From Dehalococcoidia bacterium (GTDB lineage: Bacteria; Chloroflexota; Dehalococcoidia; DSTF01; JALHUB01), in assembly GCA_030018455.1 (NCBI GenBank), contig JASEFU010000005.1, positions 62,001-126,000 of the forward strand: a stretch of DNA of 64,000 nt, written 5' to 3'. Numbering within the stretch: position 1 is the first letter of the stretch; every line of letters starts with the position of its first letter. The notes below the pieces were generated by a model. That model searched no databases. It was not told the DNA's origin and saw only the letters and a list, made by a program, of their open reading frames with translations. Below are positions 24,529 through 33,674 of this stretch, one piece after another. Both the position numbers and the translations under genes were made by a program.

Positions 24529-25539
24529 GTGTCCGATGGTGCTTTGTCTGAAGGTGTGGCTCCCCGCGTAGTGCGCCACGCCTGTCTTGAGCTGGTGCGT
24601 GCGCTCCGGCAGATGCACGCGGCCCCAACTTCGGGCGCGCTGGCAGATGCTCTGCAGTCGCTCGTTGCCCCTGCCATCGGCGCCTCTGTAGCGTGCGTTC
24701 TTCTCGATGACGGTAGCGGCATGCTGGCGTTGTTATCAGGGGAGAGGGAGTCCGTGTCCGAGTTGTCGGCGCTGCGGCTGAGAGTTGCCGAAAAAGGGCC
24801 GGTGAGCGACCTCCTCGTAAGCGGTGAGATGATCATCTCCGACAGTCCGGCCGATGTGCTCGGCGACGCTGCCCCCGCCGTGCCCGCTCGTCGCATCATG
24901 CTCTGCCGTCTCGAATGGGAGGAAGAGAAGCTGGGCGTCGTCCTCTTCGGTGACGAGGGCGACGGCATGGATCTGGAGTTGTGTCCGGAGGTGGCGGGAC
25001 ACCTGTCGCTGGCGCTCGTTCGCTTGCGGGCGGCGCGAAGGACGTACCGGTACGGGGGCATCGACCCGATCCGCTGGATGTTCGACCGGGAGTGGTTCGA
25101 GGCGCGTCTCGAGGAGGAGACGGCGCGGTCGAGGCGCTACGGCCATCCGCTGGCCCTGCTGCTCCTCAGCTTCCAGAACCTGGACGAGATGGTGGAAAAG
25201 GGGGGGCGGCAGCAAAGCGAGGTGTTCCTGCGACGTCTGGCCGCCGTGATACGCGGCGAGATCAGGACTCACGACGTGTTGGCGGCGTTCGGCGACGCCG
25301 GGGTCGCAGTCCTCTTGCCCGAGACAACGCGGTCCGCCGCTGTCGCCATCCGACACCGCATTGCGTCGCGAGTCCTCCAACTGAGGCCCGCCGGCCCCGA
25401 CGTCGCCGGCTGGAGACCCGATCTTCTCGTCGGGCTGGCGGCCTACCCGGAGGACGGGGACTCGGCCGGAGCCCTGATTGCCGCCGCAGAGTCGAGCCTG
25501 GCCCGCACCGGGCACGAAGAGCTGGAGAAGCCGGCCTGA
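24529..25539 (+). CDS. GAF protein with degenerate GGDEF domain
   Basis: 336 residues, GTG start after GGGGTGA. About residues 20-165 look like a GAF sensor domain (VAPAIGASVACVLLDDGSGMLALLSGE ... KLGVVLFGDE). About 178-330 follow the diguanylate cyclase fold (WFEARLEEETARSRRYGHPLALLLLSFQNLDEM ... VFLRRLAAVIRGEIRTHDVLAAFGDAGVAVLLPET ... GLAAYPEDG), but the catalytic GGDEF loop reads FGDAG. It therefore cannot be expected to make cyclic di-GMP and is more likely a receptor or protein-interaction domain. No membrane segment. Regulatory target unknown. Confidence 0.8.
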   Translation: MSDGALSEGVAPRVVRHACLELVRALRQMHAAPTSGALADALQSLVAPAIGASVACVLLDDGSGMLALLSGERESVSELSALRLRVAEKGPVSDLLVSGEMIISDSPADVLGDAAPAVPARRIMLCRLEWEEEKLGVVLFGDEGDGMDLELCPEVAGHLSLALVRLRAARRTYRYGGIDPIRWMFDREWFEARLEEETARSRRYGHPLALLLLSFQNLDEMVEKGGRQQSEVFLRRLAAVIRGEIRTHDVLAAFGDAGVAVLLPETTRSAAVAIRHRIASRVLQLRPAGPDVAGWRPDLLVGLAAYPEDGDSAGALIAAAESSLARTGHEELEKPA

Positions 25540-25697
25540 GGCGGGTCGGGCCGCGCCTTTCTGCCTGACAGAAGTGTCCAACAAAGGAAACGCGCAGAGG
25601 ATGGCCGCGCCCTCCGCATCCCTCTATAATTGGAGGCCGGGCCGCCTGCGTGGAGACCAGCCGGACTTGCGGCCTTCTGAGCAGGGAGTGTCGAAAC

Positions 25698-27080
25698 ATG
25701 AGCAAGCAGCAGAAGAAGCTCGTAGTCATCGGCGGGGGCGCCGCGGGAATGAGCGCCGCGACGACAGCACGGCGCCTTCGCCCCGATTGGCAGATCACCG
25801 TCCTGGAACGCGGTTCGCACGTCTCCTTCATACTCTGCGGTCTGCCCTATTTCATCTGCAACACCGTCAAAGACCTCGAAAGCCTCGTCGTCTACACGCC
25901 GGAGTACTTCCGGAAGGAGCGCGATATCGATGTGCGTATCCGGCATGAGGTGCGGCGCATCGATTCCCGCGAGCAGGTCGTAGAGGCTCTGGCAGTGGAC
26001 ACACGCGAGAAAGAGACGCTGCGCTACGACAGCCTTGTCATCGCCGCAGGCGCCAATGCCGTCCGCCCCAATATCCCCGGTATCGGTCTGAGGGGCGTCT
26101 TCACGCTGCGTTCGCTCGAGAGCGGGGTACAGATCAAGGACTATCTTAAGACGCGGCGGGTACGCAGGGCAGCCCTCATCGGCGGCGGCTATATCGGGCT
26201 GGAGATGGCGGAAGCGATGCGCACTCTGGGGCTGCGGGCCGCAATCGTCGAGGCGACGGACTCATTGATGCCCGGGAGCGAGCCGGAGATCGCGCAGCTC
26301 ATCGAGGAGGAGGTCAGACGCCACCAGGTCGAGGTGCGGAAGCAACAACTCGCGCTGCGCTTTGAGCCCGACGCCACGGGCGCGGTACAGAGGGTGGTGA
26401 CCGACCAGGGGGAGCTTCCGGCGGAAATAGTGATCGTTGCCGTCGGCGCAAGCCCGGACGCGAGCGTGGCCCGGGAAGGCGGCGTCGCCCTGGGCGAGAC
26501 CCGCGCCATCGCTGTCGATGAAAGGATGCGCACCAACGTCCCGAACATTTACGCTGCCGGCGATTGCGCCGAGACGCGTCATCTGATAACGGGCAAGGCG
26601 ATGTACGTGCCGCTGGGCACCACGGCGAACAAGCAGGGGCGCGTCGCGGGAGAAAATGCGGTTGGGGGCGACGCCACGTTCGCAGGCGTGGTCGGAAGCT
26701 CCGCCGTCAAGGTGTTCGACCTCGAAGTCGCGCGGACGGGGCTTTCGGAGGAACAGGCTAAGACGCACGGCTTTGATGCCGTGGCCGCCACCGGACAGTT
26801 CCCATCGCGCGCCCGCTTCTATCCCGGCGCGAAGACGGTGACCGGAAAGCTGGTGGCGGAAAGAGGAAGCGGCCGGCTCCTGGGAGCCCAGATGGCGGGG
26901 AACGACGGCGGCACGGTGGCCAAGCGGCTCGACGTGGCAGCCGTTGCCCTTCACGCCGGGATGACCGTGAGCGATCTCCTCCGCCTCGACCTCAATTACG
27001 CGCCTCCCTTCGCCGCCGCTTTCGAGGGGATACAGGCGGTCGCCCAGGCCTTGCAGCGCCGGCTGGAACGCGAGGAGTAG
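25698..27080 (+). CDS. FAD-dependent NADH oxidase / CoA-disulfide reductase family protein
   Basis: 460 residues from the ATG at 25698 (GGGAG nine bases upstream). FAD-binding GGGAAGMSAA at the N-terminus, the family Cys in SFILCGLPYFI, NAD-binding GGGYIGLEMAE at about 162, second FAD motif (NIYAAGDCAET) and a C-terminal dimerisation domain (YAPPFAAAFEGIQ). The redox-active Cys near residue 43 is characteristic of CoA-disulfide reductases, NADH oxidases and NADH peroxidases, which reduce disulfides, oxygen or peroxide with NAD(P)H. The exact substrate cannot be told from sequence. A TATAAT box lies about 70 bases upstream. Stands alone, convergent with the PAP2 gene. Confidence 0.9.
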   Translation: MSKQQKKLVVIGGGAAGMSAATTARRLRPDWQITVLERGSHVSFILCGLPYFICNTVKDLESLVVYTPEYFRKERDIDVRIRHEVRRIDSREQVVEALAVDTREKETLRYDSLVIAAGANAVRPNIPGIGLRGVFTLRSLESGVQIKDYLKTRRVRRAALIGGGYIGLEMAEAMRTLGLRAAIVEATDSLMPGSEPEIAQLIEEEVRRHQVEVRKQQLALRFEPDATGAVQRVVTDQGELPAEIVIVAVGASPDASVAREGGVALGETRAIAVDERMRTNVPNIYAAGDCAETRHLITGKAMYVPLGTTANKQGRVAGENAVGGDATFAGVVGSSAVKVFDLEVARTGLSEEQAKTHGFDAVAATGQFPSRARFYPGAKTVTGKLVAERGSGRLLGAQMAGNDGGTVAKRLDVAAVALHAGMTVSDLLRLDLNYAPPFAAAFEGIQAVAQALQRRLEREE

Positions 27081-27084
27081 CCCC

Positions 27085-27777
27085 TCAGAGACGCCGCAGG
27101 CCGAGCGTATACAGCAGAAGGTCCTCGATTTCGCGCATCATAGCGTCGAGGCCTAGCAGCGGCAGCAACAGGGTGAAGCCCCACGCGTACCCGCCCACGA
27201 TGTCGCTCGGCCAGTGGACGCCGACGTACACGTTAGCCCATCCCACGAGGGCGAGCACGGCCACCGATGCCGCAAGAAGCGCAGTCCTCGCGGCCCTCAA
27301 ACGCAAGTCCAGCGAGACGTAAAAGAGAAAGCCGTAGAAGAACGCGCCGCTCATCACGTGGCCGGCGGGGAAGCTGTCGCTGGAGAAGCCGGCCCGTATA
27401 TCCACCATGTCGGCGGGCGGGCGCGGCCTGTCAACGATCTCCTTCAGCCCCCATTGCAGGAGCGGTAGGACGATGAGCCCTACAGCAAGGAGGACCGCGA
27501 GCCGCCGCCGTCGGAAGAACCAGAGCGCGACGGCGGTGACGACGCCCAGCCCGATGACGACCTGCGTCGTCGTCATCAGGCGGATGAAGCGGGAGAGCGG
27601 CAGGCCGGGCACGGGAGGGTCCTGAATGCGCCGCAGGATGTCGAGATCGCCGGGGAGGCGGTCGTTGAGGGTGGCGAGGGCTGTGAGGGCGATAGCGCCG
27701 GCGAAGAGGGCCAGCCAGACCGGCCCCCAGAAGAACAGGACTCTGCGGAAGAGGTAGACGACGATTCCGTATCGCAA
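27085..27777 (-). CDS. PAP2-family membrane phosphatase
   Basis: 230 residues, TTG start preceded by GAGGATGAG. Five or six membrane segments. The three phosphatase motifs are present: KEIVDRPRP, SDSFPAGHV (in place of the usual PSGH) and VGVHWPSDIVGG with the catalytic His. Members remove phosphate from lipid phosphates such as undecaprenyl pyrophosphate or phosphatidic acid at the outer face of the membrane. Convergent with the flavoprotein gene, four bases between stops. Confidence 0.9.
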   Translation of the reverse strand: MRYGIVVYLFRRVLFFWGPVWLALFAGAIALTALATLNDRLPGDLDILRRIQDPPVPGLPLSRFIRLMTTTQVVIGLGVVTAVALWFFRRRRLAVLLAVGLIVLPLLQWGLKEIVDRPRPPADMVDIRAGFSSDSFPAGHVMSGAFFYGFLFYVSLDLRLRAARTALLAASVAVLALVGWANVYVGVHWPSDIVGGYAWGFTLLLPLLGLDAMMREIEDLLLYTLGLRRL

Positions 27778-27848
27778 CTCATCCTCAGTCTAGCACAACC
27801 CCCCGATGCGGCATCAGCAGCGCGGCCAACTGGCGCCATCGCTGGTCC

Positions 27849-27875
27849 GTCAACGGATGGAGAAACGGATAAGCG
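27849..27875 (+). repeat. Dispersed repeat GTCAACGGAT..AAACGGATAAGCG, copy 1
   Basis: Related sequences occur at 55249, 57433 (minus) and 57517 (minus). The 355-base gap 27778-28132 holds this copy, the GGCTTTCCAGCCTCGGCCGG element at 27928 and the promoter below, but no gene. Confidence 0.5.
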
Positions 27876-28010
27876 AACACAAGGGGCGGCGTGCAGGACG
27901 AGGAATCGACCTGTTTGACGCAGGCAGGGCTTTCCAGCCTCGGCCGGCCGAGCTCGCCTGCAGACCACGAAGCGCGCGCGGAGCCGTCCCGCGCTCTTTC
28001 GTCCCGCTTC

Positions 28011-28039
28011 TTGGACTATTGCAGCGTTAGGTGTAGAAT
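28011..28039 (+). promoter_or_regulatory. Promoter of peptide-binding protein gene
   Basis: TTGGAC at 28011-28016, a 17-base spacer and TAGAAT at 28034-28039. The gene starts 93 bases downstream. Confidence 0.65.
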
Positions 28040-28132
28040 TGGAGCGCCTCGGAGGGTAAGGGCTTGCTCGGGGCAAGTCGAACGATGTCCGAGGTCTCGA
28101 GGGAAAGTCAGGCGTCCTAGAGGAGAGGCGAA

Positions 28133-29791
28133 ATGCAGGACTCAAACTACTGGCAGCGTTTTTCCAGGAAGCGCCTATCCAGGCGAAAGATGCTCACCGT
28201 GGGCGCTGCGGGAGCGGGGGCGGCCGCCCTCGCGCTCAGCGGCTGCGGTGGCGATGACGGCGGAGAGGAGCCCGCCGGCCAGACGCCGCGCGCCGAGGAA
28301 ACGCCTCAGCCCGGCGGCAACATGATAATCGGCCTCGGATCCGACCCGGGACACCTCGACGAGCAGGAGTGCGTGACCTGTTACTGGATCGCCAGTCAGT
28401 TCAACGGCTTCCTGCACCACATTAACCTCCGCACTCAGGAAATGATGCTCCAGATGGCGGAGAGCTTCGAGCAGCCGGACAACACGACGTACATCTGGAA
28501 ACTGAAGCCCGGGATCAAGTTCCACGACGTCGATCCCGTGTTCGGGCGTGAGGTAACGGCCGAAGACTGCGTCTACAGCTTCACGCGCAGGCGGGACGAC
28601 CCTGCCTCCCAGAACGACAAGCAGCTCCTGCGCGATTTCACCGCCGGCTGGGAGGCTGTCGACACGTACACCTTCAAGCTGACGACGAAGGCGCCCTACC
28701 GCCCGGCGATCGACGAGCTCGGGAACCCCTCGTATCCCATAATCCCTCACGAGGCGGTGGAGAAGTTCGGCAGCCTGGCGCAGAACCCCGTGGGCTGCGG
28801 CCCCTACATACTAGATAAGTTCGTCCGCAGCGAAAGCGTGGTCATGCACAAGAACCCGGACTACTTCATCCCCGGCCGTCCGTACCTCGACTCGCGCGAG
28901 TGGGTGATAATCCTCGACTATTCGACGCTGCTGCAGGCGTTCAAGACAAAACAGCACGACTACAACGGCGCCCTGCTCGACAAGCTGAAAGTGGAAGAGC
29001 TGCAGAAGATCAACGGCGTGGTCGTCATAGAGGCGCCGAACTTCTGGCGGCACACGCTGCTGCTTCGGGTCGATAGGCCGCCCTTGAACGACAAGCGCGT
29101 CTGGGAGGCGATAGACCTGGCAGTCGACCGCGACGACCTCATCAACAAGATGGCGTTCGGCGAGGGAAAGTACACGGGCCCCGTGCCCGCCGACCTGGAG
29201 TACTACTCGCTGCCGCAGGACGAGCTGCGCGACTTCTACAAGGTGGACTTGCAGAAGGCAAAGCAGCTTCTCTCCGCCGCAGGCTACGAGGACGGCTTCG
29301 ACCTCTTCACGCCCGTGGAGAACGTCACCGACATGACGAAGTGCGCGGAGGTGGTGAAGGAGCAGCTTGCGAAGATAGGCGTCAGGACCAACCTCGAGGT
29401 CAAAGAGCTCGGGGTATACCTGTCGCAGCATCTCTACGCGAGCGAATTCGAGGCAACCTGGTACTACAACCTGCCCTACGTGGAGCCTGATAGGCCTCTG
29501 TGCCAGTGGTACAGCAAAGGACAGGCAGGCTTTTCCTTCTCCAAGTACAGCAACCCCAAGATGGACGAGTGGGTGGAGAAGGAAAGGGCGGAGTTCGACA
29601 ACGAGAAGCGGCGCCAGATCATCCTCGACGCCCAGCGCGAAATGATCCGCGAGCACGGGCCCCAGATCAACACTTACATCCCCCAGGCCTGGGCGGCGTA
29701 CTGGGACTGGGTGCACGGCCCGGAGACGACGATAGACATCGGCGCGTGGGGCTACCTCGGCATCGATGTCTGGATGACGCCTCGCACATAA
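28133..29791 (+). CDS. ABC-transporter substrate-binding lipoprotein, peptide type (SBP family 5)
   Basis: 552 residues. The N-terminus has a twin-arginine motif (SRRKMLTVGAAG) followed by a lipobox-like LALSGC, so a Tat-exported lipoprotein. The body follows the dipeptide/oligopeptide-binding family: YIWKLKPGIKFHD, EVTAEDCVYSFTRR, NPVGCGPYILDKF, RVWEAIDLAVDRDDLI, AKQLLSAAGYEDGFDL, EKRRQIILDAQREMI. It would bind peptides or other small ligands for an ABC importer, but no permease or ATPase is nearby. The next gene is a paralogue of equal length. Two Cys near the start of the mature protein (ECVTCYW) are unusual. Confidence 0.92.
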   Translation: MQDSNYWQRFSRKRLSRRKMLTVGAAGAGAAALALSGCGGDDGGEEPAGQTPRAEETPQPGGNMIIGLGSDPGHLDEQECVTCYWIASQFNGFLHHINLRTQEMMLQMAESFEQPDNTTYIWKLKPGIKFHDVDPVFGREVTAEDCVYSFTRRRDDPASQNDKQLLRDFTAGWEAVDTYTFKLTTKAPYRPAIDELGNPSYPIIPHEAVEKFGSLAQNPVGCGPYILDKFVRSESVVMHKNPDYFIPGRPYLDSREWVIILDYSTLLQAFKTKQHDYNGALLDKLKVEELQKINGVVVIEAPNFWRHTLLLRVDRPPLNDKRVWEAIDLAVDRDDLINKMAFGEGKYTGPVPADLEYYSLPQDELRDFYKVDLQKAKQLLSAAGYEDGFDLFTPVENVTDMTKCAEVVKEQLAKIGVRTNLEVKELGVYLSQHLYASEFEATWYYNLPYVEPDRPLCQWYSKGQAGFSFSKYSNPKMDEWVEKERAEFDNEKRRQIILDAQREMIREHGPQINTYIPQAWAAYWDWVHGPETTIDIGAWGYLGIDVWMTPRT

Positions 29792-29911
29792 TTCACGCGC
29801 GGCAAGCCGGAGAAACGTCCGGCGGCTCCATCTTGACCGGTTGGGCTGCCGGACTTATTCTTGCCCATGCTTCAAACATCCGTGTCCCGTTGGAAAGGGA
29901 AGGCACCCGAG

Positions 29912-31567
29912 ATGTCCGAGTACTGGGAGCGTCTTAACAAGCGGCGGATATCACGGCGAACGGCGCTCAGGGCCGGCGCCGCTGCGATGGGGCTCGCGGG
30001 CGCGGCGCTGGCCGGCTGCGGCGACGATGGTGGGCGGACGCCCGCCGGGGAAAGCCCGGCGGCGGAACAGACGCCGCAGTACGGCGGCAACCAGGTGATC
30101 GGTCTGCCCGCCGACCCCGGCGGCCTCGATGTCCAGCAGAGCGTCACCGGCTACTGGGTTTCCGGCAACTTCAACGGCTACCTCCACAGCGTGAACCTCG
30201 ACGACCAGAAGGTCTATCCGCAGATGGCGGAGAAGGTGGAGCACGTCGATGAGGTGACCTACGTCTGGACCCTGCGACGCGGCATCAGGTTCCATGACAT
30301 CGACCCCACGTTCGGGCGCGAGGTCACGTCTGAAGATGTACTGTTCAGTATGGAGCGCCGCCGCGACGACCCCTCGATAATGAACGACAAGCAACTCCTG
30401 CGCGACTACACGGCGAGCATGGAAGCGCCGGACCCTTACACCTTCCGTCTCGTCAACACGCGGCCCTACGCCCCCGCTCTCGATGAGATAGGCAACCCCA
30501 GCTACGCAATCATCCCTCGCGAGGCCATCGAAAAGTGGGGCGACCTATCGCAGCACCCCGTGGGCTGCGGCGCCTTCATCCTCGAAGAGTACGCGAAGGC
30601 TGAGCGGGTGAAGGTGCGCAAGAACCCCGACTTCTACATGGAGGGACGCCCTTTCCTCGATTCCATAGACTGGGCGTTGATCCCGGATGTTTCCACGCTG
30701 TACCAGGCCTTCCGGACAAAGCAGCACGATTCCTGCGGGGCGACGCTCGATAAGTTGAAGGTCGAAGAACTGCAGAAGACCCCGGGAGTCATCGTGCGCG
30801 ACTCGCCCAACTACTGGACCCGCTGCCTGTTGCTGCGCGTCGACAAGCCGCCGTTCACCGACAGGCGCCTCTGGCAGGCGGTCGACCTGGCGGTGGACCG
30901 GCAGGACCTCATCGACAAGATGGCGTTCGGGGAGGGCAGGTTCAACGGGCCGGTGTCGCCCTATCTGGAGTACTGGTGTCTGCCCCAGGAAGAGGTGCGC
31001 GAGTTCTATAAGACTGATATCGCAGAGGCGAAGCGGCTCATGGCGGCGGCGGGCTACGAAGACGGGCTCGAGGTCGACGCGCCGGTGATGAACACCGCCA
31101 ATCTGACCAAGGACGCCGAGATCGTCAGGGAACATCTGGCGAAGATCGGCATCAGGCTGAACATACAGGTGAGGGACATCGCCGTGCTCCTGGCGCAACA
31201 CCTGTACGCGGGCAACTTCCAGATGCTGTGGTTCTACAATCTGCCGTACGTCGAGCCTGACCGGCCGCTCTGTCAGTGGTTCAGCAAGGGGATCGCCGGC
31301 CTCAGCTTCACCGGCTACTACAGCGAAGAGATGGACAACTGGATCTGGCGCGAGCGATCGGAGTTCGACCCCGAGAAGCGGCGCGAGATAGTGCTGGCTG
31401 CGCAGCGGGCGATGATGCGGGAGCACGGCCCCCAGATCAACACCTATACTCCCCGTGGATGGGCGGCCCGCTGGGACTGGGTGCACACGCTGCGCGAGGG
31501 CACCGGAGTCGGGCTGACAAGCCGCAACTTCCTCGGCATCGATACGTGGATGACCGCCCGGCACTAG
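29912..31567 (+). CDS. ABC-transporter substrate-binding lipoprotein, peptide type (paralogue)
   Basis: 551 residues from the ATG at 29912, which aligns with the start of the upstream paralogue (MSEYWERLNKRRISRR against MQDSNYWQRFSRKRLSRR). Twin-arginine motif ISRRTALRAG and lipobox LAGC. It shares most family blocks with the gene at 28133 (KPPFTDRRLWQAVDLAVDRQDLIDKMAFGEG, YVEPDRPLCQWFSKG, REHGPQINTYTP). The ECVTCYW motif of the first copy is absent here (QQSVTGYW), so the ligand may differ. 120 bases separate the two genes. No transporter subunits are encoded in the window. Confidence 0.92.
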   Translation: MSEYWERLNKRRISRRTALRAGAAAMGLAGAALAGCGDDGGRTPAGESPAAEQTPQYGGNQVIGLPADPGGLDVQQSVTGYWVSGNFNGYLHSVNLDDQKVYPQMAEKVEHVDEVTYVWTLRRGIRFHDIDPTFGREVTSEDVLFSMERRRDDPSIMNDKQLLRDYTASMEAPDPYTFRLVNTRPYAPALDEIGNPSYAIIPREAIEKWGDLSQHPVGCGAFILEEYAKAERVKVRKNPDFYMEGRPFLDSIDWALIPDVSTLYQAFRTKQHDSCGATLDKLKVEELQKTPGVIVRDSPNYWTRCLLLRVDKPPFTDRRLWQAVDLAVDRQDLIDKMAFGEGRFNGPVSPYLEYWCLPQEEVREFYKTDIAEAKRLMAAAGYEDGLEVDAPVMNTANLTKDAEIVREHLAKIGIRLNIQVRDIAVLLAQHLYAGNFQMLWFYNLPYVEPDRPLCQWFSKGIAGLSFTGYYSEEMDNWIWRERSEFDPEKRREIVLAAQRAMMREHGPQINTYTPRGWAARWDWVHTLREGTGVGLTSRNFLGIDTWMTARH

Positions 31568-31644
31568 AACCTTCGCCGCTTGCGGCGGCGGACCGGGCGT
31601 CCCAGGAGCGTAACACGTCGAAGGGCGAAATGAAAGGAGTATCC

Positions 31645-32094
31645 GTGAGGCCCCTGGAGCCGCGCGACGTCGCCGCCTGCGAACGGATACTGCGCAGCCT
31701 TCCCGAGTGGTTCGCCTTCGAGGAGGCGGTGGCGCGTTACATGCGCGACCTCGAATCGCTGCCCGGGTTCGTGGCCGTCGACGGCGACGAGGTGATCGGC
31801 TTCCTCGCGCTGCGGCATCACAACCCACTGTCGAGCGAGGTCCACGTGATGGCCGTCCGCCGAGAATGCCACCGTCGGGGAGTGGGAGCGGCGCTGATGA
31901 GGACGGCGGAAGAGGCGCTGGCGGGAAAAGTCCGCCTGCTGCACGTGAAGACGCTAGGGCCCTCTCATCACGATGAAGGCTACAAGCGCACGAGGGCCTT
32001 CTACGCAGCTATGGGCTTCGTTCCTCTCGAAGAGACGACGGCATACTGGGGGGAAAGCCAGCCCACGCTTGTTATGGTGAAACCGCTCCCGTAG
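31645..32094 (+). CDS. GNAT-family N-acetyltransferase
   Basis: 149 residues. GTG at 31645 is chosen because AAAGGAG ends five bases upstream; an ATG at 31630 is also in frame. Acetyl-CoA binding motif VMAVRRECHRRGVGAALMRTAEE, earlier VAVDGDEVIGFLALR, and the C-terminal THH-like HHDEGYKRTRAFYAAMGFVPLEE. The enzyme moves an acetyl group from acetyl-CoA to an amine; the acceptor is unknown. Follows the binding-protein gene by 77 bases and precedes the GMC gene by 34. Confidence 0.88.
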   Translation: MRPLEPRDVAACERILRSLPEWFAFEEAVARYMRDLESLPGFVAVDGDEVIGFLALRHHNPLSSEVHVMAVRRECHRRGVGAALMRTAEEALAGKVRLLHVKTLGPSHHDEGYKRTRAFYAAMGFVPLEETTAYWGESQPTLVMVKPLP

Positions 32095-32128
32095 TAGGGG
32101 GCGCGGACTCAGGTCAGGAGGAGCGTGC

Positions 32129-33505
32129 ATGGCCCGCGAGACTGTGACGCAAGAGGTCGACGCGGCGGTTATCGGCTCGGGGCCGGGCGGCGCGACCGTC
32201 GCCCGCGAGCTGGCACGGGCGGGAGTCCGCGTGGCGCTCCTCGAGAGGGGCAAGGACTACCGCCGCCGCTTCTACTACGGCAGCCACCTGGGAGCGCTGA
32301 TCTACGCTGACCGGCGCAGTCTCCTGTTCACGGAAGAAGGGTTGAACGTTGTCCGGCCCATCATGACGGGCGGCGCCACGAACATGTTCTGCGGTTGCGC
32401 GGCGGAGCCGCCGGGCTGGCTGAAAGAACGTTACGGCGTGGACCTGGAAGAGGAGGCCCGGAAGACCATCGGAGAGCTGGCGATACAGCCTCTGCCCGAT
32501 GAACTACTCGGCGAGGGCTCGCGCACGGTGATGGAGGCAGCACAGGAGCTCGGTTATAACTGGCAGCCTCTCCCGAAGTTCATGAGCCCGCAGGGCCGCC
32601 GCTTCAGTTGCGGGGCAAAGTGCATGCTCGGCTGCCGCTGCGGCGCGAAGTGGACGGCGAACGAGTACATCGACGAGGCGGTCGCGAACGGGTGCAAACT
32701 CGTCACGGGGGCGCAGGTGGACGAGGTCGTCATCGAGGGCGGACGGGCCGGCGGCGTGCGCGGCAAGGTCGCCGGCCGGCCGTTCGAGTTGCGGGCAAAA
32801 GTGGTGGTCGTCTGCGCAGGCGGCATCGGCACGCCGCTCATCCTCCAGCGGTCGGGCATCCCTGAGGCGGGACAAGGCATGGCGATGGACCCGACGGTGA
32901 TGGTGTACGGCGTCTGGAAGGGCCGCGGCACGGCTTTCGAGCCCCCGATGTCGGTCGGCTACAGCGACCGGGAGCACGGGTATATGCTGAGCACCCTAAT
33001 CGACCCCTGGGCGCTCTACCCGATCATGGCCACGCTGAAAGGGCTCCGGCGCGCCTTTAGCTGGCGCAACTACCGCCGCACAGTCGGCGTGATGATCAAA
33101 GTGACCGACGAAGTATCGGGGTCGGTTTCGATGGAAAAGCGGCTGCGAATCAGCAAGCCGATGACCGAGCGCGACAGGGAGCGTCTTGACCACGCGACGG
33201 GCGTTGCCACCCGCATCCTCGTCAAGGCGGGGTGCGAAGCCGGTTCCATCTTCGTTTCGCCTCTTCGCGGCACGCACCCCAGCGCGACCGTCCGCCTGGG
33301 CGAGCTGGTGGACAAGGACTTGCAGACGTCGGTCAACGGCCTCTACGTCTGCGATGCCAGCGTCTTTCCGCAGGCCCTGGGACAGCCGACGGTGCTTACG
33401 ATTATCTCTTTCGCCCGGCGTCTCAGCTGCCACCTCCTCGAAGGCGCGCTCTCCAAGGAACGGTCGGCGCCGGCCGCGTCCAAACATCGTAATGCGTCTG
33501 TTTGA
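32129..33505 (+). CDS. GMC-family FAD oxidoreductase
   Basis: 458 residues. FAD-binding AVIGSGPGGATVARELARAG at the start, TGGATNMFCG, a Cys-rich block FSCGAKCMLGCRCGAKWTANEY, VVVCAGGIGTPLILQRSG, and the C-terminal GMC signature THPSATVRLGELVDKDL ... LYVCDASVFPQALGQPTVLTI. Members oxidise alcohols, sugars or sterols using FAD. The Cys block is common in gluconate-dehydrogenase-like and long-chain alcohol oxidase members. Substrate not predictable. The stop codon lies within the -35 element of the following MarR gene. Confidence 0.88.
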   Translation: MARETVTQEVDAAVIGSGPGGATVARELARAGVRVALLERGKDYRRRFYYGSHLGALIYADRRSLLFTEEGLNVVRPIMTGGATNMFCGCAAEPPGWLKERYGVDLEEEARKTIGELAIQPLPDELLGEGSRTVMEAAQELGYNWQPLPKFMSPQGRRFSCGAKCMLGCRCGAKWTANEYIDEAVANGCKLVTGAQVDEVVIEGGRAGGVRGKVAGRPFELRAKVVVVCAGGIGTPLILQRSGIPEAGQGMAMDPTVMVYGVWKGRGTAFEPPMSVGYSDREHGYMLSTLIDPWALYPIMATLKGLRRAFSWRNYRRTVGVMIKVTDEVSGSVSMEKRLRISKPMTERDRERLDHATGVATRILVKAGCEAGSIFVSPLRGTHPSATVRLGELVDKDLQTSVNGLYVCDASVFPQALGQPTVLTIISFARRLSCHLLEGALSKERSAPAASKHRNASV

Positions 33506-33530
33506 CACACGGGTGTGCGGGTGCAATACT
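33502..33530 (+). promoter_or_regulatory. Promoter and candidate operator of marR-type gene
   Basis: TTGACA at 33502-33507, 17-base spacer, AATACT at 33525-33530. The spacer starts with the palindrome CACAC-GG-GTGTG (33506-33517), a plausible site for the MarR-type protein encoded downstream. Confidence 0.6.
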
Positions 33531-33674
33531 GGCTCATCCGAAGATCGGACGCCAGCCAGGCCTGCGGCCGGCCGTTGCGACAATCCTACCTCCCGGCGTC
33601 GTTCCGGCCTGCGCTGCGTGCCGATGCGCGTGGTGGACAGGGCGCGATGGCAGAAGGCAGGAAAGCAGTCGACG

